Source: Ehretia macrophylla (Eukaryota; Streptophyta; Magnoliopsida; Boraginales; Ehretiaceae). From it: a stretch of DNA of 64,000 nt. Positions 12,001 through 23,797 of the stretch are shown piece after piece. The first letter of the stretch is position 1, and each line of letters starts with the position of its first letter. The translations under genes and the position numbers were made by a program. The notes beneath the pieces are model-generated. The model did not search any database. It worked only from the letters and a program-made list of their open reading frames with translations, and was not told the DNA's origin. The stretch is from assembly GCA_037974665.1 (NCBI GenBank), contig CM075773.1, positions 64,510,763 to 64,574,762 of the forward strand. Reading direction: 5' to 3'.

Positions 12001-12568
12001 CATATGTCGAGATTTTGGGTGCATTGGGTAGGGTTTTGGGTTATTTTTTTATGCTTTGTGTCATAACTTGTCATAGAATGTCTAAGTTTAATTTTTGAAA
12101 TTGCAATGCATGCACAAATGCAAGAGGTGGTCGGCCAAGGCTTGCAAAATTCTGAATTTTTGTCATCTTTTGAGCATTATTTAATTGTGTGTTTGGGATG
12201 TGCAAAAGAATAAGAATGCTTAGCTTTTGGTGCAATTTCGTCTTCTAGTGAGTTGACTTAGCATTTTAATATTAGTTAGTGGAGTTTGTAGGATTAATTA
12301 ATGATCTAGTGCTTCGTGCAAGATGCTTTCTTGATTAGCGTGCGGGCACACTTTCTTAGGTTTAGGGCACACACTACGAGGTAAAGCATGAACTACGAGA
12401 CGAATGCACGTTTCCCAAGTAAATGCACGCAACCCTAAATGAATGCACGTAATTCAAAGCAAGGCACACAAAACGAAACACGACTCTTAAACCTAGGTCA
12501 AGGCACGCAAATCTAGGTTAGGGCACACGAAATGAGGTATCGCACGTAAATCGAGGTCGAGCCTCACA
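9008..12568 (-). mobile_element. Solo LTR of a Ty3/gypsy element, 3.56 kb
   Basis: On the minus strand it begins TGTGAGGCTCGACC and ends GGGTTGGGGCGTGACA, the LTR-type termini of the other chromoviruses here. Five-base flanks are TGCAC (9003-9007) and TGCGC (12569-12573), one mismatch. No gag, pol, primer site or polypurine tract is found inside, so it is a solo LTR, presumably left by LTR-LTR recombination. It lies in the MULE between the GRF-like gene and the transposase 3' end. Two ordinary-looking short open frames inside it are not genes. Confidence 0.8.
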
Positions 12569-12584
12569 TGCGCATTTATATTGG

Positions 12585-12790
12585 CCCAATTAATTCCCCT
12601 CTATTTTTAACTAGCTACGCATTACCCCCCCTGTGATTTTAACATGGTGCATAGTAACCCTCTATGGTCCGATGAAGGTACGCAGGACTCCCCTGTAATT
12701 TTAATTATGGTGCAAAATAACCCCTTATGGTTCGATGAAGGTGCGTAGTAGCCCCTTGTGCTTTTAGGTTACAAGAACAACAGTGCATTA
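12585..12790. repeat. Degenerate tandem repeats, about 65-bp period, in MULE interior
   Basis: GGTGCATAGTAACC, CTATGGTCCGATGAAGGT and TACGCAG recur as GGTGCAAAATAACC, TTATGGTTCGATGAAGGT and GTGCGTAG, followed by a partial third unit. The C-rich/TATGG style is like MULE subterminal repeats. A possible remnant of another element's end. Confidence 0.55.
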
Positions 12791-13159
12791 TACAACACTT
12801 TATCACTCTAATTCTATTTCACCGACAAATAAACACCCTATTGTAAAGATAAAGCAACCAATCAGGCAACGAAGCTCAATATTAAATACCCAACAAATAA
12901 ATACCCAAGAAGAAGCAACACAGCTTCATATAAAAACCAGCCAGTATGCCAAAATAGTCAAAGTACAAAAGTTTCAATTCAATGACAACCAGTCAGGCAA
13001 TTAAGTTCAATATTAAATACCCAACTAAAATAAAACTTTGGCAACTTGTGTTTATAAATGTTGGAACTACCAAAGTAGAAAAACAGACCAAAAGAGATAT
13101 AATAATTCATCCAAATTTATGGAACACAACTTCATATTCCTAAGAAATCATCATGGTCT
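12791..13159. other. Non-coding MULE interior downstream of mudrA
   Basis: AT-rich sequence without a supportable gene. A short direct repeat (AATATTAAATACCCAAC) occurs near 12880 and 13010. Confidence 0.5.
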
Positions 13160-13630
13160 TCATGTTCTTTTTCTGTTTCTGATATTCTCTACCACTTCAG
13201 TAATGCTTGACACTCTATTTCTTTTTGAAGTGACATTTGAAGTTTGGCCATGTTCAGTAACAACAGCTCCTTTGGTGAGGGCATCATTTCTAAAGCTTGT
13301 GTATACTCTACTATGAGCTGCAACTTCTGTGCCATCAACTCCAACTGTACCAGATTTTTCAACTTCTGTGCCATCAACTCCAACAGCACCAAATCTGCCA
13401 CCATTTCTCCTAGCAGCTCCACCTCTCACGGTGGTTCTACCTATCCTAGATCTGCCACCATTTCTCCCAATAGCTCTACCTCTCACGACTGTTCCACCTC
13501 TCCCAGATGTGCCACCACTTTGTCCAACAACAACAGAGTGAACACCAGTTTTGCCCCCAATACCAGATCTATTACCTCTACCTCTCAGACCAGATCTATC
13601 ATTATTTGCACCAGAACTTGACCTCCGTCA
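13160..13630 (-). pseudogene. mudrA-like transposase, C-terminal exon
   Basis: The minus-strand frame is rich in Gly and Arg (RGRAIGRNGGRSRIGR, GNRSGIGGKTG, GGTSGRGG) and runs to a stop at 13160. Such RG-rich tails are usual at the C-terminus of plant mudrA transposases, after the zinc knuckle. Going upstream the frame closes with a stop near 13630, so an intron probably separates it from the main exon ending near 13905; AG dinucleotides near 13620-13626 could be the acceptor. It contains two in-frame repeats of GTVGVDGTEV type. Confidence 0.65.
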
Positions 13631-13904
13631 AAGTTGAGTGGTAACTGATTCTTGAGTTTCATTAACCTATTACATTTCACCATTTGCACCATTAACATTG
13701 ATTTCAACTATATGTTTTGAATTCAATTCTTTATAAGAGTTTACTTACATTGTTTGAAGGTTGGGGTTGGGACTGCTTCATATTTGAATGAACCTGTTCC
13801 ACATTTGTACCTCTATTGTTCATTTCCTACAAACAAACATGAAATAGTGTTAGTTTGGTCTTTAAAATTCATAATCATAAAAGAAATTTGATAACATGTC
13901 ACCT

Positions 13905-15977
13905 TCAATAGTGGTGAGTTAGGGTGGTACTGGTTTTGCAAGATGCCTTATTATGGCCTTTTTGTAAACATTTCTTGCAGGTTGTTGTCATTCCCTTTCT
14001 TGTCGAGACAGGTACTTCTGACATGGCCTTCTTTTTCTTGAGTTCATCAGTAGCCTTGTTTCTAGCCTTTCGTGGTATCCCAGTCATTGTGTGTATCTGC
14101 GGTGGCTTTAATGCATCTCCATTACTCTCCACATAATCAAGTGGTCCAGTACCGAATGTATCATGTATTGGTAAACACTTAAATATTTTTCTTTTGAGTA
14201 GTAATGATCTATGTAATCCTCCATATTCTTCCCATAACGTTGTATACAGGACAATGCATGGCAACATGGATAGCCATTCAATTGAAACATACCACACGTG
14301 CATGTTTTAGTAGCTAAATTAACAACTTTTTTGTTCCAAGTTTGCACAACTTCATATTCTTCATTCCCAAACCAATTAGCACACCAACCACTTGAAGCAT
14401 TGTTCATTTTCTTAATCTTCTTCATAACATTTGGACAAATGTTTCCTTCATAACTCTCCATACCTTGCCTCTTCACTTGCATTCGAGTCATCAATCTTAC
14501 TCGAATCATCTCGAACATCGTAATGATAGGCTTATCTCTAGCATCAAGAATATAGTTATTAAAAGACTTGCACAGATTGTTCACCACTACGTCACATTTT
14601 GAAGTGGTTGGGAAGTGAGATCTTGCCCATTGCTCAAGAGGGATATTTCTTAACCATTCACTTGCAGTCTCAGCATCACCAACTTTTGGGTCTTCCTTCT
14701 CAATTTCCTTCATGTATCTATTAAATTCATTCCTATTTCCTGTTGATGCTGCCTTCCAGAATAGATCTTTCAGTGCCAACCTTCCAAATTTCTTTTTAAA
14801 GTTTTGATACATGTGGCGAAGGCAAAACCTATGGTGTACATTATGATATTCATCTCGGAATACATCATATAACCCCTTTTGCCTATCAGAAATGTACGAC
14901 TACCCTTTAGTTTTCGGATCACCTATTACCCTGTGCAACTCATTTAAGAACCATGACCATGTCTCCCTCCTCTCTATTGGAACCACCGCAATAGCAATCA
15001 GGTACGTATTATCATTCCCATCACAACCTACAACAACTAATAGTTGACCCCCATATGATGTCTTTAGGAAACAACCATTTAGTCCTATCAAAGGTCTACA
15101 ACCTGCTAGAAAGCCATCTCACATAGCAACCATTTGAAAAAATAGTCTCTCAAACCTTGGTTCACTAAGACTTCTATCCACCCTAAGTAATAGGGTACTT
15201 CCGGGATTATGATGTATAACTGTTGCACAGTAATCTCGCAGTTTACCATATTGATCAATTGCATCCCCTTCAATCTCTTTTATTGCTATTTGCTTATCTC
15301 TGATTGCTTTATATTTGCAAACTGTCACTTTCACCGTCGCATGTATATCAGTTTGCAATTCAGTTGTGCTCTTATCTCTCTCAGCCATAATATTTTCCAC
15401 CATCCTTTTCCCTATATATTTGTAATCGGCACGCTGGTTGTCAAACCTATAACCACATTTATGGCTTCCTTTAAGAGTTTTAACAACAAATGTTTTACTA
15501 CCCTGCACAGGAGATGCAAGTATTACCCATGTACAACCATCAGTCTTAGCATGACAACATTTAGCTCTAACCCTATCTTTATCATTTTTCACAAATACAT
15601 AATCTATCCCCTTCCTCACACACCAATCTTTAAGAAATTTTCTGAATTCTATGACTGATCTAAACTGCATCCCTTTCACCATCTCAAATTTTTTCATACA
15701 AACCCTATCATTAAACTCAAGAAAATTGGGTATTTTATCATCATTATCAGACCCTCTTTTGTTCAATTCTTCAATCGGTTCATCACTATACCAACCTTCT
15801 TCATATGTGGCAGAATTCTCATTCACCGAACTTCTTTTTTTTCTCTTCAGTAGCCTCTTTTTAAGTTTTTTTTTCAATTTAATGTATCTTTCTCTCCTGG
15901 AATTTTCATCATCACCATCTTCTACAATATTGTCATCAGATGGACCTTCAATGTCATCAAAAATCCAGCTAGGTGTA
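13905..15977 (-). pseudogene. mudrA-like MULE transposase, DNA-binding, catalytic and SWIM regions (broken)
   Basis: From the N-terminal side (15977 downward) this segment has an acidic/Lys-rich linker, a MuDR-type Cys/His DNA-binding region (RAKCCHAKTDGCTWVI, GSHKCGYRF), the MULE core (PLIGLNGCFLK, YGGQLLVVVG, YISDRQKGL, CLRHMYQNFKKK), a SWIM zinc finger (CTCGMFQLNGYPCCHAL) and a CX2CX4HX4C knuckle (CKKCLQKGHNKASC). The family cuts and pastes DNA with a DDE/RNase H-like fold. In-frame stops are TGA at 15119-15121 and TAG at 14900-14902, and a frameshift lies near 14150. The first catalytic Asp (GVDGC in relatives) is Asn (GLNGC). The coding frame continues into 23798-24705 across the inserted gypsy element. 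Confidence 0.88.
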
Positions 15978-18477
15978 TGTGACGCCTGACCTTTTTGCCT
16001 TGCATTAACTTACGGTTGCACCCATTATTTGCGCATTTCCTTCTATGCTTTATTAACTGTCTTCTTTAGCTACTATTCACTCCATTTTCAAACTGCATTA
16101 TATTAGTGAATTAGCAATTTTATTAAATCATATTAATTGTTAAAAGAATGGAAAAAATGTGCCTTTGTGCCATTAACGTTCAGAACCCTCGTCTAGAAAA
16201 TGTTTTAGCAAACTAGGAATAGTGTTACGTAATATAACTTAGTAATTTAATTAGCTAGCCTACACTTTTCACCTTAGGCTCGTTTTAAAGTTAACAACGC
16301 TCATTGTAGAAGTCCACTTAAGCACCCAATTGAACCCCACCCAATATATACTCAACACATAACATTTAAGCTCACAAAACACAAAAAAAAGAAAAGAAAG
16401 CAAAGGCTGAAATTACTGTGCAGAACCCGACAACCCTCTCTTGTACTTGGGAGATTTTTTGCTTCATCAATTCTTCACTTCAAGCCAAGCCAAGTTAGGA
16501 GCACATAGTTTAGGGTGTTTGCAAGTCTCCCGAGAGCTCTTGCGCGCATTGGTGAGGGATTTCATGACTTTTTGCGCATTTTAAAATTGTTGCTATTTTT
16601 TTGATTTGTTAGAAATGTGTTCCAATGCTATTGTAATGCTTACCTATGCTATTATACCTTGTCTATAAGTGCTAGAGAACACATTTAAGCCATTGGTGCG
16701 CATTTTAAACGGTTAGAATCGTTATTTTGATTTATGAGGTGAATAGTGACAAAATTCTAGGGTTTTGTGTAATTGCGTGTATTAGGTTGATTCAATGCTT
16801 CTAATAGATGCCTTAGGTGCTAATGAGGGTAGTCTAATAGCCCCGTGCATTTGAATTGCTCCAAATTTGCATAGAATGTGAATTAGCCGACTTTAACAAA
16901 GGGATTTCGGGGTTAAAACAAATCCGGGTGGATTCGGACTTCACTTCTAGTGTTCTTAGGCTACCTAGGTGCTATAGAACCTTTGCTAACTCTTGGTTGA
17001 AGCCTGGTTAAGGTAGGTGTAGTTCAAAGCTATAAGAGGAAAATTGGGGCCTTCGGGGTAATTGCGGATAATTGAATGAATTTGTGGGTTGTAAGGGTAC
17101 CTTAAGGGCTAATTAGAAGATTGGTATAGCTTCCCCTCGAATTGGCATCCTTAATATTAGTTTGGAAGAAAAACAAACGGAATTACAAAGGGGTTTAAGG
17201 GTAAATTCGACTGTCACTTGCATCTAAGTCCTTGACATGTCTCCATATGTGTTTAAATGTGGTTTCAAGTTATTTTGAAGCTTTTGGTAGGGTTCTCAAT
17301 GTATCTTGGATATTCCCCTTTGAAAATCTCTTATTTGCTTATATTGAACTGCTCTAATCTATCTGTTTCGAGGTCAACCTACTTTGTTGATCCTCCCACG
17401 TGTTATTGTTTATAATGTTATTGATATCTTGTTATTGTTAAGTGCATTGCATAGTGGTTGCGCAACCATAGTGTCAGGGGCGGTCGTGTTGAATATCAGC
17501 GGGGCGGCAGCGGGCATGCCAGTAGATATTTAAACACCGTACCCTATTCCCTCACTCGCCTGGTCCGGAGATTGCCAGGGGGTGTTGGGTCGTAGGATTA
17601 TCGGGGTACATTTGGAGTACACCCACTGAAGTGTTTGGGGTTATGTCGGCTTATCGTGATCGTGATCGTGGTTCATGGATTGTGAATGAAAACCAAGTGA
17701 AGATTGGAGCATAGGGGTTATGTGAATGTATCATTTTTAATGTGTGGTATTCAATCTTTTGTCCTTCTTAAATGGTTTTCAGTGCTATTAATACTTAATT
17801 GTATTATTTGTTGCATTGCACGCCCCGGGAGACCTTATCCCTCATTGGGCAACAGTGTTGCTCATACCTCGATATCATGTTTCAGGAAGTGCTGAGGGTG
17901 ATCCCCAGCTAGTTGAGGTGGTAGTGGAAGAAGAAGAAGTGCAGGCTAAGCCTTTGCCCTAGTAGCTGTGTGTTTATTGTCTGAGGTGGATGTGCTTTCT
18001 TGTTGCTTTATGGCGTACTTGTATTATTATACTATGATCTATTTTGTGGCCTTAGGGCTATGTATATGCTTTGTAGTTGCAAGTTAAAGATATTTGGTTG
18101 TAGTAAGTGTAGTAAGTCAATGGCTTGTAATAATTTTTAATTTCTTCTTTTAGTTCTTGCATGCTTGGGGTGTATGTTTAGAGGTATGTGTGATTTCAAC
18201 TTCTAAGATTGCTCTAATGTTGTCATAGAATGGCATGTTAAAAAGGTTTAATGAAAAGTTAAGTTGGGTGCATGCTTGTGTAATTCGGAGTTGTTGTATG
18301 TTTCAAGGCTCGGATGGCCTGGAACTTTTAAACTTTAATTATAAAAGTTTATCTTAATATATTGTGGCTATTTTGAGTATTTACAGGTTTCTAAAATGTC
18401 CACGGTACAGAGGAGACTCTGTCCGTTTATCGGGTTCAGACTTAACCATTAGCGTGGGGTTGGGTCAGGGCGTTACA
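15978..18477 (+). repeat. 5' LTR of the gypsy element
   Basis: It runs from TGTGACGCCTGACC to GGGTCAGGGCGTTACA. It matches 21311-23797 closely with scattered substitutions by eye, so the insertion is not very recent. The short open frame at 17704-17895 is LTR sequence, not a gene. Confidence 0.92.
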
Positions 18478-18484
18478 TTTTAGG

Positions 18485-18496
18485 TGGTATCAGAGC
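18485..18496 (+). other. Primer-binding site, initiator tRNA-Met type
   Basis: TGGTATCAGAGC begins 8 bases after the 5' LTR end. It is complementary to the 3' end of initiator tRNA-Met, as usual for these elements. Confidence 0.85.
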
Positions 18497-18846
18497 TATA
18501 GATTGCGTGAAGCCGGGTTAAATTTCTGGGTCTGTGGGTATGGGTCTGCTATATGATTTTGTGATGGTATGAAACTGTAGTTCTTTAATTTGCCTAAGTG
18601 AAATTTGAATTGGGAATGAACGTGTTAGTATGATAATGGAATGCGAAAGGTCTCTAAGAGTTAATGTTTTCAAAGTGAAAAGTCTAGAATGTCAAGCATA
18701 ATTAAGTGACTATGAATCTCTTGTATGTGAACATTCTTCTAATGTAATATGTGACTTATATGGATTTATTTGAACTTCTTCCTATGTGCTTTACCTGCAA
18801 TTTATGTACATGCCTATTATAATACTTTGCATTCTAGCTGTTTGAG

Positions 18847-19760
18847 ATGAGGAGAAAGGGTAGACCAGGGATAGAGCCAGAAGAAGCTCCTAGGCAGGGT
18901 GTACTGGGAGAGGGTGAAGGTGTAGCAGAGAATGCACCACCACAGGGACCAGAACCAAGCACTGCGCAGATTCTAGCTACTATGGCTACTGCTATGAATA
19001 CCATTGCCCAGTTCGTAACCCAGCAGGGTCAGACAGGGGTTGCCAGGGGTAATCAGGTTGCCAGAGCCGAGGGTAGTGGTGCTACTAGAGTTAATTTGTA
19101 TGACAGATTTTTACATCACGGGGCCTATAGCTTCTTTGGGGAACCTGATGATATGAAGGCTGAATTATGGTTGAGGAAGTTTGAAAGGGTGGCTGCAATT
19201 CTTGAGTGCAGTGATGAGATAAAAATTACTTATGCTACATTTCTTCTAGAGGGTGACGCCGAGGAGTAGTGGCGTACTATTAATGAGAAATAGGAAGCTG
19301 AGACAGTTCAACATTCGTGGGCTGACTTCGTTCGTGAGTTCCGAGATAAATATATATCAGTGGTTGCCCGTGAAAGACGTCAAGCAGAGTTCATAGCTTT
19401 GAAACAGGGAAATATGACAGTAGATTAATATGAGGCTGCTTTTACTAGGCTTTCCCGTTATGTGCCGGCTTTGGTACAACTAGAGGACATGAAGATGCAG
19501 AGATTCATTATGGGATTGAAGAATGATATTATGCTTAATCTGTCTGCGAATGATTACCCTAACTATGCTGCAGTGGTCAGAGCCGCCTCGAGGTATGAAA
19601 AACGCAAGACAGACGTGTTGGCAGAGACTAGTCAATTGAGTAAGCGTCAGTTCCAGTCTCAGAGTCAGGGGTACCAGAGGCAGACGATTCCAGTAGGGCA
19701 GAGTCCACAGCCGAAATGCTACAATTGCCAGTCTAATCATCAAATGTTGGGAGTTCATGG
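18847..19760 (+). pseudogene. Gag remnant of the gypsy element
   Basis: It starts at an ATG (MRRKGRPGIEPEE). Retrotransposon gag motifs follow: LYDRFLHHGAYSFFGEPDD, AELWLRKFERVAAILEC, then DKYISVVARERR and RLSRYVPALVQLEDMKMQRF. Three in-frame stops interrupt it: TAG at 19267-19269 where relatives have Trp, TAG at about 19290 and TAA at about 19426. The zinc-knuckle start (CYNCQSNHQ) is cut off by the internal deletion at about 19736-19743. Confidence 0.82.
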
Positions 19761-20770
19761 AGGAATTATGTTTATGGAGGCCCAACACTTCAGATTCTGG
19801 TATTCAATTTGCAAATTTGCATATTCAGTCTCTTTTATTATCCAGGATTAGAGAGGCTCAGCAAGCTGATCTGCAATTGATGGAAATCTTAGAAAAGTCA
19901 AAAGGGGGAGAGTCGGATTTCAAATTGCATGATGATGGTCTTCTTAAGTTCAAAGGCAGAATTTGTATTCCTTCTGAGCCAGCTTTAAAGAAAGAAATTC
20001 TTGCAGAGGCTCATAATTCTAAGTATACTATCCATTCAAGCAGTACTAAGATGTACAGGGATCTGAAAAACTACTGGTAGAACAACATGAAGAGAGAGAT
20101 TGCTGACTGTGTTGCTAAATGTCTTACATGTCAGAAAGTTAAAGCTGAACATCAGAGACTGGCAGGGTTGTTGCAGCCGTTGGCTATTCCTATTTAGAAA
20201 TGGGACCACATTACCATGGATTTCGTGTCAGATTTATCGCGGTCTTCGAGAGGTCATGATTCAGTCTGGGTTGTTATGGATAGATTGACCAAAACCTCTC
20301 ATTTTATTGCTACAAAGAAAACTGAATCTCTTGACAAGTTGGCTGAAATTTATGTTGAGAATATTGTCAGACTTCATAGAATTCCCAAGAGTATTGTGTC
20401 AGACAGAGATCCCAGATTCACATCTCAGTTCTGGCAGAAGATTTAGAAAGCTTTGGGCACGACATTGAACTTCAGTACCTCTCATCATCCTCAAACTGAT
20501 GGACAATCTGAAAGAACTATCTTGAAATTAAAGGATATGCTTCGAGCATGCATTCTGGACTTCGGTAAGAGTTGGGAGAAATACTTACCTCTTGCAGAAT
20601 TTGCTTATAACAATAGTTATCAAGCTACTATCGGTATGGCACCATATGAAGCTTTGTATGGGCGGAAATGTAGATCTCCTTTATATTGGGATAAAGTTGG
20701 AGAGTTGAAATCTATTGATCCTACTTTATTGCCAGAGATGAACAGAATGATTGATAATGTTTAGTTTATC
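19750..20770 (+). pseudogene. Integrase remnant of the gypsy element
   Basis: After the deletion point the frame resumes upstream of integrase and reads through the HHCC-like region ([13 protein letters not shown]), the catalytic core start (MDFVSDLSR), SDRDPRFTSQFW, HHPQTDGQSERT and FAYNNSYQATIGMAPYEALYGRK. The second Asp and the Glu of the DDE triad are present. TAG stops fall at about 20078, 20196, 20444 and 20762, all at places where the relative at 26014-33455 or the family has Gln or Trp. Confidence 0.85.
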
Positions 20771-20779
20771 AGGAAAAGA

Positions 20780-21310
20780 ATGCTTATAGCACAGAGTCGG
20801 CAAAAGAGTTATGTAGATAGACGCTGTCGTGATCTGAAATTTGTCGTAGGGGATCGGGTATTTCTGAAAATTTCTCCTCGCAAGGGCTTGATTCGGCATG
20901 GAAAGGGAGGTAAACTCAATCCTCGTTACGTGGGACCATTTGAAGTAATTGAAATTGTTGGTGAATTGGCTTATCGATTAGCTTTGCCTCCTAGCTTGGG
21001 CAGAATTCATGATGTCTTCCATGTTTCTATGCTTCGGAAGTATCAGCCAGATCCTTTTCATGTTCTTGAGCCCGAGCCACTAGAGATCAGTGAAACTTTA
21101 ACCTACACGGAGAAACCTCTTCGGATTGTTGATCAGAAAGTTCAGGAGTTGAGGACTAAAAGTATTCCGATAGTTAAAGTTTTGTGGGATCATCGTGGGT
21201 TGGAGGATGCTACCTGGGAAAGAGAGGATCAGATGCGAGATCGATATCCAGAGTTATTTGCCAAATCATGTAAGAATTACGTGGACACAATTAGTTTAAA
21301 GGGGAAAGGA
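20780..21310 (+). pseudogene. Integrase C-terminus with chromodomain
   Basis: An open frame from 20780 carries GDRVFLKISPRKGLIRHG, YVGPFEVIE, LGRIHDVFHVSMLRKY and a chromodomain-like end (VKVLWDHRGLEDATWERE, YPELF). Chromodomains of this clade guide insertion toward particular chromatin. The frame is uninterrupted and runs a little into the 3' LTR. The rest of the polyprotein is broken. Confidence 0.85.
21298..21310 (+). other. Polypurine tract
   Basis: AAAGGGGAAAGGA lies immediately before the 3' LTR and would prime plus-strand DNA synthesis. Confidence 0.85.
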
Positions 21311-23797
21311 TGTGACACCCGAGCTTTTTGCCTTGCATTAACTTACTGTTGCACCCATTATTTGTGCATTTCCTTCTGTACTTTATTAACTGTCTTCTTT
21401 AGCTATTATTCACTCCATTTTCAAACTGCATTATATTAGTGAATTAGCAATTTTATTAAATCATATTAATTGTTAAAAGAATGGAAAAAATGTGCCTTTG
21501 TGCCATTAGCGTTCAGAACCCTCGTCTAGAAAATGTTTTAGCAAACTAGAAATAGTGTTACGTAACATAACTTAGTAATTTAATTAGCTAGCCTACACTT
21601 TTCACCTTAGGCTCGTTTTAAAGTTAACAACGCTCATTGTAGAAGTCCACTTAAGCACCCAATTGAACCCCACCCAATATATACTCAACACATAACATTT
21701 CAGCTCATAAAACACAAAAAAAAAAAGAAAGCAAAGGCTGAAATTACTGTGCAGAACCCGACAACCCTCTCTTGTACTTGGGAGATTTTTTGCTTCATCA
21801 ATTCTTCACTTCAAGCCAAGCCACGTTATAAGCACATAGTTTAGGGTGTTTGCAAGTCTCCCGAGAGTTCTTGTACGCATTGGTGAGGGATTTTATGACT
21901 TTTTGCGCATTTTAAAATTGTTGCTATTTTATTGATTTGTTAGAAATGTGTTCCAATGCTATTGTAATGCTTACCTATGCTATTATACCTTGTCTATAAG
22001 TGTTAGAGAACACATTTAATTGGTGCGCATTTTAAATAGTTAGAATCGTTATTTTGATTTATGAGGTGAATAGTGACAAAATTCTAGGGTTTTGTGTAAT
22101 TGCGCATATTAGGTTGATTCAATGCTTCTAATAGATGCCTTAGGTGCTAATGAGAGTAGTCTAATAGCCTCGTACATTTGAATTGCTCCAAATTTGCATA
22201 GAACGTGAATTAGCCGACTTTAACAAAGGGATTTCGGGGTTAAAGCAAATCTGGGTGGATTCAGGCTTCACTTCTAGTGTTCTTAGGCTACCTAGGTGCT
22301 ATAGAACCTTTGCTAACTCTTGGTTGAAGCCCGGTTAAGGTAGGTGTAGTTCAAAGCTATAAGAGCAAAATTGGGGCTTTCGGGGTAATTGCGGATAATT
22401 GAATGAATTTGTGGGTTGTAAGGGTACCTTAAGGGCTAATTAGAAGATTGGTATAGCTTCCCCTCGAATTGGCATCCTTAATATGAGTTTGGAAGAAAAA
22501 CAGACGGAATTACAAAGGGGTTTAAGGGTAAATTCGACTGTCACTTGCATCTAAGTCCTTGACATGTCTCCATATGTGTTTAAATGTGGTTTCAAGTTAT
22601 TTTGAAGCTTTTGGTAGGGTTCTCAATGTATCTTGGATATTCCCCTTTGAAAATCTCTTATTTGCTTATATTGAACTGCTCTAATCTATTTGTTTCGAGG
22701 TCAACCTACTTTGTTGATCCTCCCACGTGTTATTGTTTATAATGTTATTGATATCTTGTCATTGTTAAGTGCATTGCATAGTGGTTGTGCAACCATAGTG
22801 TCAGGGACAATCGTGTTGAATATCAGCTGGGTGGCAGTGGGCTTGCTAGTAGATATTCAAACACCGTACCCTATTCCCTCACTCGCCTGGTCCGAAGATT
22901 TTCAGGGGTTGTTGGGTCGTAGGATTATCGGGGTACATCCGGAGTACACCCACTAGAGTGTTTGGGGTTATGCTGGCTTATCGTGATCGTGATCGTGGTT
23001 CGTGGATCGTGAATGAAGACCAAGTGAAGATTGGAGTATAGGGGTTATGCGAATGTATCCTTTTTAATGTGTGGTATTCAATCTTTTGTCCTTCTTAAAT
23101 GGTTTTCAGTGCTATTAATGCTTAATTGTATTGTTTGTTGTATTGCACGCCCCGGGAGACCTTATCCCTCACTGGTGTTGCTCACACCTCGATATCATGT
23201 TTTAGGAAGTGCTGAGGGTGATCCCCAACTAGTTGAGGTGGTAGTGGAAGAAGAAGAAGTGCAGGCTGAGCCTTTGCCCTAGTAGTTGTGTGTTTGTTGT
23301 CTGAGGTGGATGTGCTTTCTTGTTGCTTTATGGCGTACTTGTATTATTATACTATGATCTATTTTGTGGCATTAGGGCAATGTATATGCTTTGTAGTTGC
23401 AAGTTAAAGATAGTTGGTTGTAGTAAGTATAGTAAGTCAATGGCTTGTAATAACTTTTAATTTCTTCTTTTAGTTCTTGCATGCTTGGGGTGTATGTTTA
23501 GAGGTATGTGTGATTTCAACTTCTAAGATTGCTCTAATGTTGTCATAGAATGACATGTTAAAAAGGTTTAATGAAAAGTTAAGTTGGGTGCATGCTTGTG
23601 TGGTTCGGAGCTGTTGTATGTTTCAAGGCTCGGATGGCCTGAAACTTTTAAACTTTAATTATAAAAGTTTATCTTAATATATTGTGGCTATTTTGAGTAT
23701 TTACAGGTTTTCAAAATGTCCGCGGTACAGAGGAGACTCTGTCCGTTTATCGGGTCCAGACTTAACAATTAGCATGGGGTTGGGTCGGGGCGTTACA
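21311..23797 (+). repeat. 3' LTR of the gypsy element
   Basis: It runs from TGTGACACCCGAGC to GGGTCGGGGCGTTACA and is followed directly by the target duplication GTGTA. It differs from the 5' LTR by scattered transitions and small indels. Confidence 0.92.

Larger units (their letters stand above)
15978..23797 (+). mobile_element. Ty3/gypsy chromovirus (Tekay/Del-like), internally deleted, inserted in mudrA
   Basis: Two LTRs of about 2.5 kb (15978-18477 and 21311-23797) flank a 2.83-kb interior. The flanking 5-bp duplication is GTGTA (15973-15977 and 23798-23802). Primer site and polypurine tract are present. The interior keeps part of gag, then jumps into integrase and the chromodomain; protease, RT and RNase H are missing. 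Compared with the related element at 26014-33455, about 2.2 kb is lost. Removing the element and one GTGTA copy rejoins the transposase in frame, so it inserted into a working or recently working MULE. Confidence 0.93.

Noticed and set aside
13244..13621. Plus-strand Ser/Thr-rich frames
   Set aside because: They are the antisense of the RG-rich mudrA C-terminal exon; low-complexity reverse complement keeps several frames open.
15209..15989. Plus-strand frames of 112-149 codons
   Set aside because: Antisense of the transposase DNA-binding region.
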